Positions 26,927-38,928 of a stretch of DNA of 64,000 nt are shown piece by piece; positions within the stretch are counted from its first letter, which is position 1; each line of letters starts with the position of its first letter. This stretch comes from Aeromicrobium sp. 9AM. Lineage in GTDB: Bacteria; Actinomycetota; Actinomycetes; Propionibacteriales; Nocardioidaceae. Both the position numbers and the translations under genes were made by a program. The DNA lies in the NCBI RefSeq assembly GCF_902506105.1, contig NZ_LR733304.1, positions 2,801,832-2,865,831 of the forward strand, written 5' to 3'. The notes under the pieces were generated by a model. The model did not search any database. It was not told the DNA's origin and was given only the letters and a program-made list of their open reading frames with translations.

Positions 26927-27718
26927 CTACTCAGCGGGTGAGACTGCGGCGGCGGCCACGACGAAGGCCGCTGTCACGGCGGTGACTGCTCCGAGCACGA
27001 GAGACGCCTGGGTGAACCCGACCCAGCCGTACGCCGGGCGCACCCCGATCGCGACGAGGAACGCCAGCGCGGCGCCGCACCCCAGCAGAGCGCTGACGAA
27101 CGTACCGGTCACCGGTGTGCGAGGGCCGTGCATGCACCACGCGACGAGTCCGGTCCAGAGCAGGCTGACCGCGAGCGCCGCGACCACGTCGGCGGGCCGG
27201 TGCCAGCCGGCGACGACGGTCGACGCGCCGGTGAGCGTCGTCGCGAACCCGCCGGCAGCTGCGACCAGTGGACGTATGCCACCGGGTGCCACGAGGAGCG
27301 CTGCGCCGACAGCGCTCGCGACGACGGTGGTGTGACCGCTCGGGAGGCTGTTGAGCACGCCCAGGCCGAAGTCGGGCCGGTCGAACACGCGCTTGAGCAC
27401 CTGCGTCGTGATGTCCGCACCGCCGATGATGACGGCTGCGCCGATCGCGAGCCGGGCCTTGCCCCGCAACAGGGCGACCGCACCACAGGCGATCGCGACC
27501 AGGACGATCGCACCGATCGAGACATAGCCGAGTCCGCTCAGCAGGGTGAGCTGGGTGTCGCGACCCGCGACGACGGTGCCCATCGCGTCGTCGTCCCACT
27601 GCTGACCTTGCGACGACTGCACGGCGATCCGCACCATGAGGAACAGCGTCACCGCCGCCACGACAGCAACCGACAACGCCGGCAGGGCGGTGTCTCGGCG
27701 GGTGGCTGTCGTGGTCAT
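26927..27718 (-). CDS. PAP2-superfamily membrane phosphatase
   Basis: The 263-residue integral membrane protein has about six spans and the PAP2 motifs: KRVFDRPD, SLPSGHTT and a GWHRPADV block with the catalytic histidine. Such enzymes dephosphorylate lipid phosphates, for example undecaprenyl pyrophosphate or phosphatidic acid; the substrate cannot be told here. ATG at 27718 is chosen, with GAGGG immediately upstream. It is convergent with dciA (an eight-base gap) and divergent from gyrB. Confidence 0.88.
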   Translation of the reverse strand: MTTTATRRDTALPALSVAVVAAVTLFLMVRIAVQSSQGQQWDDDAMGTVVAGRDTQLTLLSGLGYVSIGAIVLVAIACGAVALLRGKARLAIGAAVIIGGADITTQVLKRVFDRPDFGLGVLNSLPSGHTTVVASAVGAALLVAPGGIRPLVAAAGGFATTLTGASTVVAGWHRPADVVAALAVSLLWTGLVAWCMHGPRTPVTGTFVSALLGCGAALAFLVAIGVRPAYGWVGFTQASLVLGAVTAVTAAFVVAAAAVSPAE

Positions 27719-27933
27719 CCCTCTACGATGCCCGATGGGACCCAAGCCCCGCTCGGCGCGTTCACACGGCACGGCCGCATGGGCGACTCGGCGGCCCTTC
27801 AGACATACCGGTGATCGGTGGAGGGTCTCCGCCGTCGTCACAGCCGCCGTTTTGTCGCTCTCAGGGGCAACTGACGGTCGCGACGCGCCACCCGGGAACT
27901 GTGGGTAAGCGCTGAGACGCACAGAACGGCCCG

Positions 27934-27939
27934 TATACT
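27934..27939 (+). promoter_or_regulatory. -10 element of gyrB (predicted leaderless)
   Basis: TATACT is a near-consensus -10 hexamer. Six bases separate it from the GTG start codon at 27946, so transcription should begin at or next to that codon. No clear -35 hexamer is seen. The rest of the 227-base gap (27719-27945) shows nothing else that can be named. Confidence 0.6.
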
Positions 27940-27945
27940 GGATAG

Positions 27946-29943
<1,998 letters not shown>

Positions 29944-29960
29944 CCTGACAGGACACTTCA

Positions 29961-32512
<2,552 letters not shown>

Positions 32513-32516
<4 letters not shown>

Positions 32517-33331
32517 CCGAAGACGACAAGCAGGACTCGACCTCAGCGCCGGGCTCCAGTGCGGGAGACGCGGCGCCGACCCAGCAGATCCCCCGCATCC
32601 CCAAACCGGTGACCTCACCCGCCAAGAGCTCGACGGGCACCAAGGGTGCGGCGGGCGGCCCCACCAAGAAGGCCGCGGCTGGCAAGTCGGCATCCTCCGG
32701 CGGGCCGCAGACCGACAAGGGCCGGCCCCGTCCGGCGCAGCCGGCGAAGGCTGAGCCCGAGGCAGAGGACAAGAAGTCGTCCGAAGGCGACGACACGTCG
32801 TCCGACAGCCGCCCCCTCACCGCGGCCGACTACGCGCGTACGACCAAGCCCTCGCCGTCGACCACCGCGGTGATCCCGGCGGTCAAGGACAAGGTCGGCA
32901 ACGACCGCGAACAGGTCAAGACCAAGTCTGGCGCGACCCTCACGCGCTCGCCCGAGCCGGAGTCGACACGGCGCGCCAGCCTGCGCCTGACCCACATCGA
33001 GCCCTGGTCGGTCACCCGCCTGGCCTTCGCGATCTCGGTCGCGATGATGATCGTGGCAGTGGTCGCGGTCTCGATCTTCTGGGTCGTGATGGAGGCGACC
33101 GGGGTCTGGGACCAGATCAACGGCAGTGTCACCTCCGTGCTCAGCGATGACTCCTCGAGCTTCAACATCACGGACTACCTCGGCTTCGGCCGCATGGTCG
33201 GACTGACCCTCGTGCTGTCGGCGATCAACGTCATCCTGACCACGGCGCTGGCCACGATCGGTGCGCATCTCTACAACTTGGCGGCGCAACTGCTCGGTGG
33301 TGTGGACGTCACGTTCGCCGAAGAAAAGTAG
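32513..33331 (+). CDS. DUF3566 domain membrane protein
   Basis: The 272-residue protein has a long low-complexity hydrophilic N-terminus (about 155 residues rich in P, A, S and K). The DUF3566 domain follows, with two membrane spans: [23 protein letters not shown] and [21 protein letters not shown]. It is regularly found directly downstream of gyrA in actinobacteria. The function is unknown; the four-base overlap indicates coupling to gyrA. Confidence 0.88.
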
Positions 33332-33357
33332 GGCGCGCGGCTCGTTCCTCGCCGCCT

Positions 33358-33415
33358 CAGCGACTTCGTCGCTGCCGGGCTGCGCCCGGGCGCCTGGCCT
33401 CGCTGGCGCTCGGCC
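33358..33415. terminator. Three consecutive hairpins downstream of the gyrase operon
   Basis: CAGCGAC/GTCGCTG (33358-33374) is followed by CCGGGC/GCCCGG (33375-33389) and an imperfect palindrome bounded by GGCC (33396-33415). There is no T-tract, but the stacked stems probably stop or stabilise the gyrB-gyrA-DUF3566 transcript before tRNA-Ile. Confidence 0.5.
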
Positions 33416-33477
33416 CTATGGTCGGGGTCCCGATTGGTACTTGGAGAAGTGGTTGAGGTAAAGTTCACCGCTGTTGC

Positions 33478-33552
33478 GGGCGTATAGCTCAGCTTGGTTA
33501 GAGCGCATCCCTGATAAGGATGAGGTCCGAGGTTCAAGTCCTCGTACGCCCA
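33478..33552 (+). tRNA. tRNA-Ile (GAT anticodon)
   Basis: A full cloverleaf is visible: acceptor GGGCGTA/TACGCCC, D-arm AGCTCAGCTTGGTTAGAGC, anticodon arm with CTGATAA (anticodon GAT), T-arm with GGTTCAAGTCC, and discriminator A. CCA is not encoded. It lies downstream of gyrA, a common actinobacterial position. Confidence 0.98.
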
Positions 33553-33569
33553 CTCGCACAGGAGGTTCC

Positions 33570-33683
33570 ATGAAGAAGATCATCGCCCTCGGGCTCGCTG
33601 CGGCCGGTGTCTTCTGGGCCGTGTCGAAGTCCAAGCAGGGCAAGCCCGCCGACACGTGGGCCGCCGCCAGCGACAAGGTCTGA
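33570..33683 (+). CDS. DLW-39-like micro-protein (37 aa)
   Basis: A 37-residue ORF with a strong GGAGG ribosome binding site five bases before its ATG lies between tRNA-Ile and tRNA-Ala. It begins MKKIIALGLAAAGVFWAV, a single membrane-spanning helix, and ends in a short soluble tail DTWAAASDKV. Both the size and the D-x-W-x-A-x-D-x-V tail resemble the DLW-39 family micro-proteins of actinobacteria, which occupy this position near gyrA. The function is unknown. Confidence 0.8.
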   Translation: MKKIIALGLAAAGVFWAVSKSKQGKPADTWAAASDKV

Positions 33684-33703
33684 CCCGGGACCAGCACGAT
33701 CAC

Positions 33704-33776
33704 GGGGCCGTGGCGCAATTGGTAGCGCACCTGCTTTGCAAGCAGGGGGTTAGGGGTTCGAGTCCCCTCGGCTCCA
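33704..33776 (+). tRNA. tRNA-Ala (TGC anticodon)
   Basis: The cloverleaf has acceptor GGGGCCG paired with CGGCTCC, anticodon loop in CTGCTTTGCAAGCAG (anticodon TGC), T-arm AGGGGTTCGAGTCCCCT and discriminator A. CCA is not encoded. Confidence 0.98.
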
Positions 33777-33863
33777 CTGAATGAGAGACGCCCTCCCACT
33801 TGAGTCCAAGTGGGAGGGCGCCTTTTCATGCGGGCCGGGTGGGAGGGCGTCTCTCATTCAGTG
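33775..33863. repeat. Perfect 25-bp inverted repeat beginning at the tRNA-Ala 3' end
   Basis: Bases 33775-33799 are the exact reverse complement of 33839-33863. The left arm starts with the last two bases of tRNA-Ala. The arms enclose, and compete with, the intrinsic terminator at 33789-33820, because both use the sequence GCCCTCCCAC. Confidence 0.85.
33789..33820 (+). terminator. Intrinsic terminator after tRNA-Ala
   Basis: A 13-bp stem (CGCCCTCCCACTT with its complement) with a six-base loop is followed by CCTTTT, a classical rho-independent terminator for the tRNA transcript. Confidence 0.9.
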
Positions 33864-34038
33864 AATCCAAGCGAGTGACTCGAGTCGGGCCCCATCAACG
33901 CGGACGCCCTTCCGCGCCGAAGGCGCCACCGGTGTTCGCCCGACAAGGGATCCCCGAGGCCCCGAGTCGACCGCTCGCGCGGGTACGTCGCCCTCACCGG
34001 CTACCGTGACGTGAACCACGCCATATGAGGGAGCCCGC

Positions 34039-35124
34039 ATGCCGCAGACCGTACGAGGGGTGATCGCCCGCGCCAAAGGTGCGCCGGTCACCGTCGAGAA
34101 CATCGTGATCCCTGACCCGGGCCCTGGCGAGGCCGTGGTCGACATCGCTGCGTGCGGGGTCTGCCACACCGATCTGCACTACCGCGAGGGCGGCATCAAC
34201 GACGAGTTCCCGTTCCTGCTGGGCCACGAGGCCGCTGGTGTGGTCGAGTCGGTCGGCGAGGGCGTCACGGACGTGGCGCCGGGCGACTTCGTGGTGCTCA
34301 ACTGGCGTGCGGTGTGCGGCCAGTGCCGGGCCTGTCTGCGGGGACGGCCCTGGTACTGCTTCAACACGCACAACGCCACGCAGAAGATGACACTGGAGGA
34401 CGGCACTGAGCTCTCCCCGGCACTGGGCATAGGGGCGTTCGCCGACAAGACGCTGGTCGCGGCCGGCCAGTGCACCAAGGTTGACCCGTCGGCCTCGCCG
34501 GCAGCCGTCGGCCTGCTGGGCTGCGGTGTCATGGCCGGACTCGGAGCGGCCATCAACACCGGCAACGTGCAGCGCGGCGACTCCGTCGCCGTCATCGGCT
34601 GCGGTGGGGTCGGCAGTGCCGCGATCGCGGGCGCACGCCTGGCCAACGCGGGCACGATCATCGCGATCGACGTCGACGACCGCAAGCTGGAGTGGGCGCG
34701 CGGCATGGGCGCGACGCACACGATCAACGCCACCGAGGGCGACGTGGTCGAGGCGGTGCAGGCGTTGACGGGCGGCTTCGGGGCCGATGTCGTGATCGAC
34801 GCGGTCGGCCGACCGGAGACGTGGAAGCAGGCGTTCTACGCCCGCGACCTGGCCGGGACCGTCGTGCTGGTCGGCGTGCCGACGCCCGACATGCATCTGG
34901 AGATCCCCTTGCTCGACGTCTTCGGCCGCGGCGGCTCGCTCAAGTCGTCCTGGTACGGCGACTGTCTGCCGAGCCGCGACTTTCCGATGCTGGTCGACCT
35001 CTACCTGCAGGGCCGCCTGGATCTGGACGCGTTCGTGACCGAGACGATCGGCATCGACGACGTCGAGGCGGCCTTCACCAAGATGCACGAGGGCGGCGTC
35101 CTGCGATCGGTGGTCGAACTGTGA
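34039..35124 (+). CDS. S-(hydroxymethyl)mycothiol dehydrogenase
   Basis: This 361-residue zinc alcohol dehydrogenase is of the class III-like type that oxidises the formaldehyde-mycothiol adduct. The catalytic zinc ligands are in [11 protein letters not shown] and GHEAAG. The structural zinc cysteines are in [15 protein letters not shown], and the coenzyme motif is [22 protein letters not shown] lies seven bases before the ATG. It overlaps the next gene (a beta-lactamase-fold hydrolase) by four bases, a pairing typical of mycothiol-dependent formaldehyde detoxification. The ino1 gene at 6.1 kb supplies the first mycothiol precursor. Confidence 0.93.
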   Translation: MPQTVRGVIARAKGAPVTVENIVIPDPGPGEAVVDIAACGVCHTDLHYREGGINDEFPFLLGHEAAGVVESVGEGVTDVAPGDFVVLNWRAVCGQCRACLRGRPWYCFNTHNATQKMTLEDGTELSPALGIGAFADKTLVAAGQCTKVDPSASPAAVGLLGCGVMAGLGAAINTGNVQRGDSVAVIGCGGVGSAAIAGARLANAGTIIAIDVDDRKLEWARGMGATHTINATEGDVVEAVQALTGGFGADVVIDAVGRPETWKQAFYARDLAGTVVLVGVPTPDMHLEIPLLDVFGRGGSLKSSWYGDCLPSRDFPMLVDLYLQGRLDLDAFVTETIGIDDVEAAFTKMHEGGVLRSVVEL

Positions 35125-35749
35125 CCTCGGCGCGCATCGACAAGGTCGTGACGTCCGGCCAGTTCGCGCTCGACGGTGCAGCTGGGACGTCGACAACAAC
35201 GTGTGGCTGATCGGCGACGATGCCGAGGTCATCGTGATCGACGCCGCGCATGACGCCGACGCGATCCTGGACGCCATCGACGGCCGTACGGTGCTGGCGA
35301 TCGTCCTGACACACGGGCACAACGACCACATCAACGCCGCCGTGGAGCTCGGCCGCGAGTCCGGCGCGCAGGTATGGTTCCCGGCGGCCGATCGCATGCT
35401 GTGGGACGCGGAGCACGACACAGCGCCGGACCGGGCGCTGCAGCCCGACGCGACGTTCGAGGTCGCCGGAACCACGCTGCGGGCCATCCCCACGCCCGGC
35501 CACTCCCCGGGCAGCACGTCCCTGTACGCCGAGGAGCTCGGCGCGATCTTCACCGGCGACACGCTCTTTGCGGGTGGCCCCGGCGCCACGGGCCGCTCCT
35601 ACTCGGATTTCGACACGATCATCGCGTCGATCCGAGACCGTCTGCTGACGTTGCCGGGCGAGACTGTCGTGCATACGGGGCACGGTGACGACACCACGAT
35701 CGGCGCCGAAGCACCCCACCTCGACGAGTGGATCACCCGGGGCAGCTGA
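35121..35749 (+). pseudogene. Metallo-beta-lactamase-fold hydrolase, frameshifted
   Basis: The gene starts at the GTG overlapping the dehydrogenase stop (35121) and reads [19 protein letters not shown]. After about 35178 the homologous reading continues in another frame as WDVDNNVWLIGDDAEVIVIDA to the stop at 35749. One missing base near GGTGCAGC (35175-35182) accounts for this; restoring a G would give LDG-GS-WDVDNN. Downstream the domain is intact, with the zinc motif THGHNDHIN and FTGDTLFAGGPG. As read, translation in the first frame stops at a TGA at about 35208. It may be a sequencing error or a real mutation. The likely role is a glyoxalase-II-like step in the mycothiol/formaldehyde pathway. 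Confidence 0.8.
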
Positions 35750-35759
35750 ACCGGTCACC

Positions 35760-35924
35760 TCAGCCGAAGCGACGCCAGAGCACGAAGGCGGCCACCGCAG
35801 CGACGCCGACCAGAGCCACGATGCCGGCGCGGTGCTTGCCGGTCTCGGCCTTGGCCGCCAGCGCATCAACGGTCTGACCGAGGTGCTCGCGGGTCTGCTC
35901 GATGTCGCGCTCGATCGTGCTCAT
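35760..35924 (-). CDS. DUF3618-type small membrane protein
   Basis: The 54-residue protein begins MSTIERDIEQTREHLGQTVD, the DUF3618 signature helix, and ends with a membrane helix IVALVGVAAVAAFVLWRRFG. Its ATG overlaps the stop of the phage-holin-like gene (ATGA), so it is the last gene of a three-gene run. The function is unknown; such proteins accompany holin-like and YtxH-like proteins in actinobacterial stress loci. Confidence 0.85.
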   Translation of the reverse strand: MSTIERDIEQTREHLGQTVDALAAKAETGKHRAGIVALVGVAAVAAFVLWRRFG

Positions 35925-36325
35925 GACGTTGCTCCGTGTCGGGCCGCGGCAACATCGGCCTTGACGCTCTCGACCCGTTCGCGCGGGGCCTCCGCGACCT
36001 TGCTGACGCGCATCTTGCCGATGAGAGCGGCCAGGCCGGCGAGGACGAACAGTCCGCCGCCGACGATCAGCGCGGCGAGCCAGGCGTCGAGCGCCTCCGC
36101 GATGCCGAGGATCCCAGCCGCGACGAGGGCGCCCAAGCCGTACAGCGCCAGGGTGCCGGCGACGCCGAACAGACCGGCCCCGACGCCGAGCCGCTTGCCG
36201 CTCGCGGCCAGGTCCTTCTTGGCCAGCTGGATCTCGTTGCGGATCAGCGTGGAGACGTCCTCGGTGGCCTGGGCGATCAGCTGTCCGGTCGAGGCCTGGG
36301 ACGTCTGGACGTCGGGACCCGTCAT
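35921..36325 (-). CDS. Phage holin-family/Act-holin membrane protein
   Basis: The 134-residue protein has an amphipathic N-terminus with STLIRNEIQLAKKDLAASGKRLG, then two membrane spans (AGTLALYGLGALVAAGILGIAEAL and LAALIVGGGLFVLAGLAALI) and a charged tail. This is the pattern of the actinobacterial phage holin III-like family. There is no sign of a prophage nearby, so it is a chromosomal envelope protein. It overlaps both neighbours by four bases. Confidence 0.82.
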   Translation of the reverse strand: MTGPDVQTSQASTGQLIAQATEDVSTLIRNEIQLAKKDLAASGKRLGVGAGLFGVAGTLALYGLGALVAAGILGIAEALDAWLAALIVGGGLFVLAGLAALIGKMRVSKVAEAPRERVESVKADVAAARHGATS

Positions 36326-36687
36326 GACATGCCCTGTCGGTGGGCATCCGCAATGGGAGACTCACCCGGGACCGGTGGTGGGCCGATGACCTCGTCGCCC
36401 GGACGGTAGTTGTCTGAGGCGGGATCGGTGTCGTGACCCTTGACCTTGTCGGCGATCTTGGACTTGGCTTCGCCGGCAACATCGGCGACCTTGGCGCCGA
36501 CCTTCGACCCGACCTCGGAGCCGGTGTGCTTGGCCTGGGTCTGGACGTCGTCGACGGCGCTCTGCACCTTGGGATTGTTCCAGACCTTGTCGGCCTGGCG
36601 CTTGATCTGCTCGTACCGTTCGCGTCCGGCGCGGGCACCGAGGACGTACCCGGCTGCACCGATCGCGAGCACTGACAACTTCTTCAC
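36322..36687 (-). CDS. YtxH-like small membrane protein
   Basis: The 121-residue protein starts MKKLSVLAIGAAGYVLGARAG, a glycine-rich membrane helix followed by the motif GRERYEQI, and then a helical tail with repeated K-V-A-D segments and a Pro-rich end. This resembles YtxH-domain general-stress proteins. GTG at 36687 is preferred because AAGGAG lies eight bases upstream; a GTG at 36696 abuts that site. It is the first gene of the three-gene run reading towards 35760. Confidence 0.75.
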   Translation of the reverse strand: MKKLSVLAIGAAGYVLGARAGRERYEQIKRQADKVWNNPKVQSAVDDVQTQAKHTGSEVGSKVGAKVADVAGEAKSKIADKVKGHDTDPASDNYRPGDEVIGPPPVPGESPIADAHRQGMS

Positions 36688-36785
36688 ATTGACCACTCCT
36701 TCGAGGCGGGCTTACCCCGTTGAGCAGTGGTCACACATGACGGTGCGCCGGGCCGGGGAGACCTGGCCTCCCCGGCCCGCGGGGG

Positions 36786-37442
36786 TCAGGCTGCCGAACG
36801 GAGCTTGATCGTGACCGACCGGCCGCTCTGGCGCGCCGACTCGTGCGACTCGGCGAGCTGCTCGCGCGCGAGGTCGCGCAGCTCGGCCATCTGCGGCGTG
36901 ACCTCCGCCAGCGTCAGCTCGGTCTCGATGACGTCGAGGTCGAGACCCCAGACGTCCTCGAGGATGCGGCGCATCCACGCCGTGGCGTGGTCCCAGCCCT
37001 CCCGCGGAGTGCCGGCTCCGTATCCGCCTCCACGCGCGGTCACGAGGAAGGCGGGCTTGCCGGTGACCTGGCTCTGGCCGACCGCCAGCCGAGGATCCGT
37101 CGCGACGACGTCGTACCAGGTCTTGAAGTGCTGGGACACCCCGAAGTTGTACATCGGCACGGCGAAGATCAGCACATCAGCGGCGACCACCTCGTCGGCG
37201 AGTGCAGCCGCGGTCCGCTGCGCGTCCAGCTGAACAGGCGTCCGCTGCTCCTCCGGCGTGAAGCCGGCGAACGCTGCCGCTCCCCAGACGGCGGGATCCA
37301 CCGGGTCGAGCCCGAGATCACGACGTACGACGGCGGGACTGCCGAGCTCCTCGGCGATCGCGGACTGCAGGGTGTCGGCGACGGCGCGGGTCACCGAGCC
37401 CTGCTGGCGGATGCTGGCGTCCAATCGGAAGATCGTGCTCAT
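36786..37442 (-). CDS. FMN-dependent NADH-azoreductase (AzoR family)
   Basis: The 218-residue flavodoxin-fold enzyme starts MSTIFRLDASIRQQGSVTR, the azoreductase phosphate-binding loop. AADVLIFAVPMYNFGVSQHFKTWYD forms the FMN site and FLVTARGGGYGAG follows. Such NAD(P)H quinone/azo reductases detoxify electrophiles. The gene is divergent from a MarR regulator with an inverted repeat between them, the usual arrangement of a MarR-controlled reductase. Confidence 0.92.
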   Translation of the reverse strand: MSTIFRLDASIRQQGSVTRAVADTLQSAIAEELGSPAVVRRDLGLDPVDPAVWGAAAFAGFTPEEQRTPVQLDAQRTAAALADEVVAADVLIFAVPMYNFGVSQHFKTWYDVVATDPRLAVGQSQVTGKPAFLVTARGGGYGAGTPREGWDHATAWMRRILEDVWGLDLDVIETELTLAEVTPQMAELRDLAREQLAESHESARQSGRSVTIKLRSAA

Positions 37443-37456
37443 GCGTGCTCCTTGAA

Positions 37457-37501
37457 CTAGATGGTCTGTCAAAAAGATCATATGCTACCCAGACGATCTA
37501 G
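37457..37501. promoter_or_regulatory. Candidate MarR operator between azoR-like gene and marR
   Basis: CTAGATGGTCTG (37457-37468) and CAGACGATCTAG (37490-37501) form an inverted repeat matching at 10 of 12 positions with a 21-base centre. It lies in the 103-base divergent promoter gap, so one repressor could control both genes. Confidence 0.6.
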
Positions 37502-37533
37502 AAACGTGACGATCGGCACAACGTACGACTGGC

Positions 37534-37539
37534 TACACT
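37534..37539 (+). promoter_or_regulatory. -10 element of a predicted leaderless marR promoter
   Basis: TACACT is followed by six bases and then the ATG at 37546, which predicts a transcript starting at the start codon. Confidence 0.45.
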
Positions 37540-37545
37540 TGCGGC

Positions 37546-38031
37546 ATGACCGAGACAGCTGCGACGCCGACGGAGCAGGCCTCCATCGACTTCGGCCAAG
37601 CCCTCGGGAGCATCCTCCGGAGCTATCTCGACAACGCGCGCGACGCCGTCAGTGACCTCCCTGGCGGCCCGCGTGCCTATCAGGTCATGTCGGTCGCCAA
37701 CGGCGACGAGTGCAGCAACCAGGTCACGATCGCCACACGCCTTGGCATCGATCGCACCGTCATGACATATCTCGTGGACGACCTCGAGAAGGCCGGCCTC
37801 GTCACCCGCCGTCCGGACCCGGCGGACCGGCGATCGCGCCAGGTGGTGCTGACCGCCAAGGGCACCAAGACGTTCGCCGCCGCATCCAAGCGGATCGCCG
37901 ACGTCGAGCGGGCCGTGCTCGGGAACCTGCCCGACGAGGATGCCGACACGTTCCGCCAGCTGCTCCTGCGCGTCGCCGCTGCCGGACCCGTCGTCGAAGC
38001 GTGCGACGTGCCCGGCGTCGCCGACTGCTAG
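37546..38031 (+). CDS. MarR-family transcriptional regulator
   Basis: The 161-residue protein has the MarR winged helix (NQVTIATRLGIDRTVMTYLVDDLEKAGLVTRRPDPADRRSRQVVLTAKG), with the conserved wing D-RR-R. It is divergent from the azoreductase and probably represses it and itself through the repeat at 37457-37501. The 3' end overlaps the convergent DUF2236 gene by four bases. Confidence 0.93.
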   Translation: MTETAATPTEQASIDFGQALGSILRSYLDNARDAVSDLPGGPRAYQVMSVANGDECSNQVTIATRLGIDRTVMTYLVDDLEKAGLVTRRPDPADRRSRQVVLTAKGTKTFAAASKRIADVERAVLGNLPDEDADTFRQLLLRVAAAGPVVEACDVPGVADC

Positions 38032-38891
38032 TCGCGCTGCGGAGGGCCTGAGCCCATCGCCCAGCGGATCGCCTCGGTGATCACCACTCCGCTCGTACGC
38101 ACGGCAGTCGCCTCCACGAGCGGCAGGTAGGGCAGCCGCAGCGGCCACCGCGTCCAACGCGGCATCATGCCGACGGCGGCCGCCGACAGCAAACCGTACG
38201 GAGCGCGCAGGGTCAGGGGCACCGGTGGGTGCACGAGGATGAACCGGGCTGCGCGTCGCGCCGCCGGGGTCCCGTCGAGCTCAGGGCGATAGTCCGCGAG
38301 GACCCGGTCGAGCTCGGCGACGGTCTCCGGCACGTTGACCGCCCCCAGGGCGCGCGCGACGTGCGCGGTCTGTGCGACGTACGCATCACACCCATCGGCG
38401 TCGAGCGGCTGCGAGCCGTAGCGGTCATGGGCCTTCAGGAAGCTGTCGATCTCCGCAACATGCACCCACCGCACCAGATGTGGGTCCGAGGCCGCGTACG
38501 CCCGCCCGTCCGGCGCCGTCCCCCGCACCCGGTCGTGCACCGCGCGGACGACGGCCACGGCCCGGTCGGCATCCTCGATCGTGCCGAACGTGGTCTCGGC
38601 GAGGAAGGTGCTGGTGCGCTGCAGCCGTCCCCACGGATCGCCCCGGAAGCCGGAGTGCGCATCGACGGCGGCCATCGCGAGCGGGTGCATCGACTGCAGC
38701 AGCAGCGCTCTGATCCCGCCGACGAACATCGATGCGTCCGAGTGCACGCGGTGGATCGCCGAGCCCGGTTCGAACCGCCGCGGTCCCTCGCTGAAGTGGA
38801 TGCGGTCGCGGCGGGCCGGTCCCTCTTCACCGGCGACGCGCGAGAAGATCGTCTCGCCCACGCGCCGGCGTACGAGCTCGAGGGGATTCAT
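38028..38891 (-). CDS. Oxygenase-MpaB/latex-clearing-like (DUF2236) protein
   Basis: The 287-residue protein fits the DUF2236/MpaB family: RRFEPGSAIHRVHSDASMFVGGIRALLLQSMHPLAMAAVDAHSGFRGDPWGRLQRTSTF is the conserved helical heme-binding core, and HLVRWVHVAEIDSF follows with candidate histidine ligands. Family members include rubber oxygenases, but most bacterial ones have no known substrate. A TACGTT -10-like element (38898-38903) lies six bases before the ATG. Confidence 0.85.
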   Translation of the reverse strand: MNPLELVRRRVGETIFSRVAGEEGPARRDRIHFSEGPRRFEPGSAIHRVHSDASMFVGGIRALLLQSMHPLAMAAVDAHSGFRGDPWGRLQRTSTFLAETTFGTIEDADRAVAVVRAVHDRVRGTAPDGRAYAASDPHLVRWVHVAEIDSFLKAHDRYGSQPLDADGCDAYVAQTAHVARALGAVNVPETVAELDRVLADYRPELDGTPAARRAARFILVHPPVPLTLRAPYGLLSAAAVGMMPRWTRWPLRLPYLPLVEATAVRTSGVVITEAIRWAMGSGPPQRD

Positions 38892-38928
38892 ACCTCGAAC
38901 GTACGCCGGGCGGCGTGGGTCCGCTTGG

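Noticed and set aside
35921-36325. Prophage holin
   Set aside because: No integrase, capsid, endolysin or att site is nearby; the protein belongs to a chromosomal family that merely shares the holin name.
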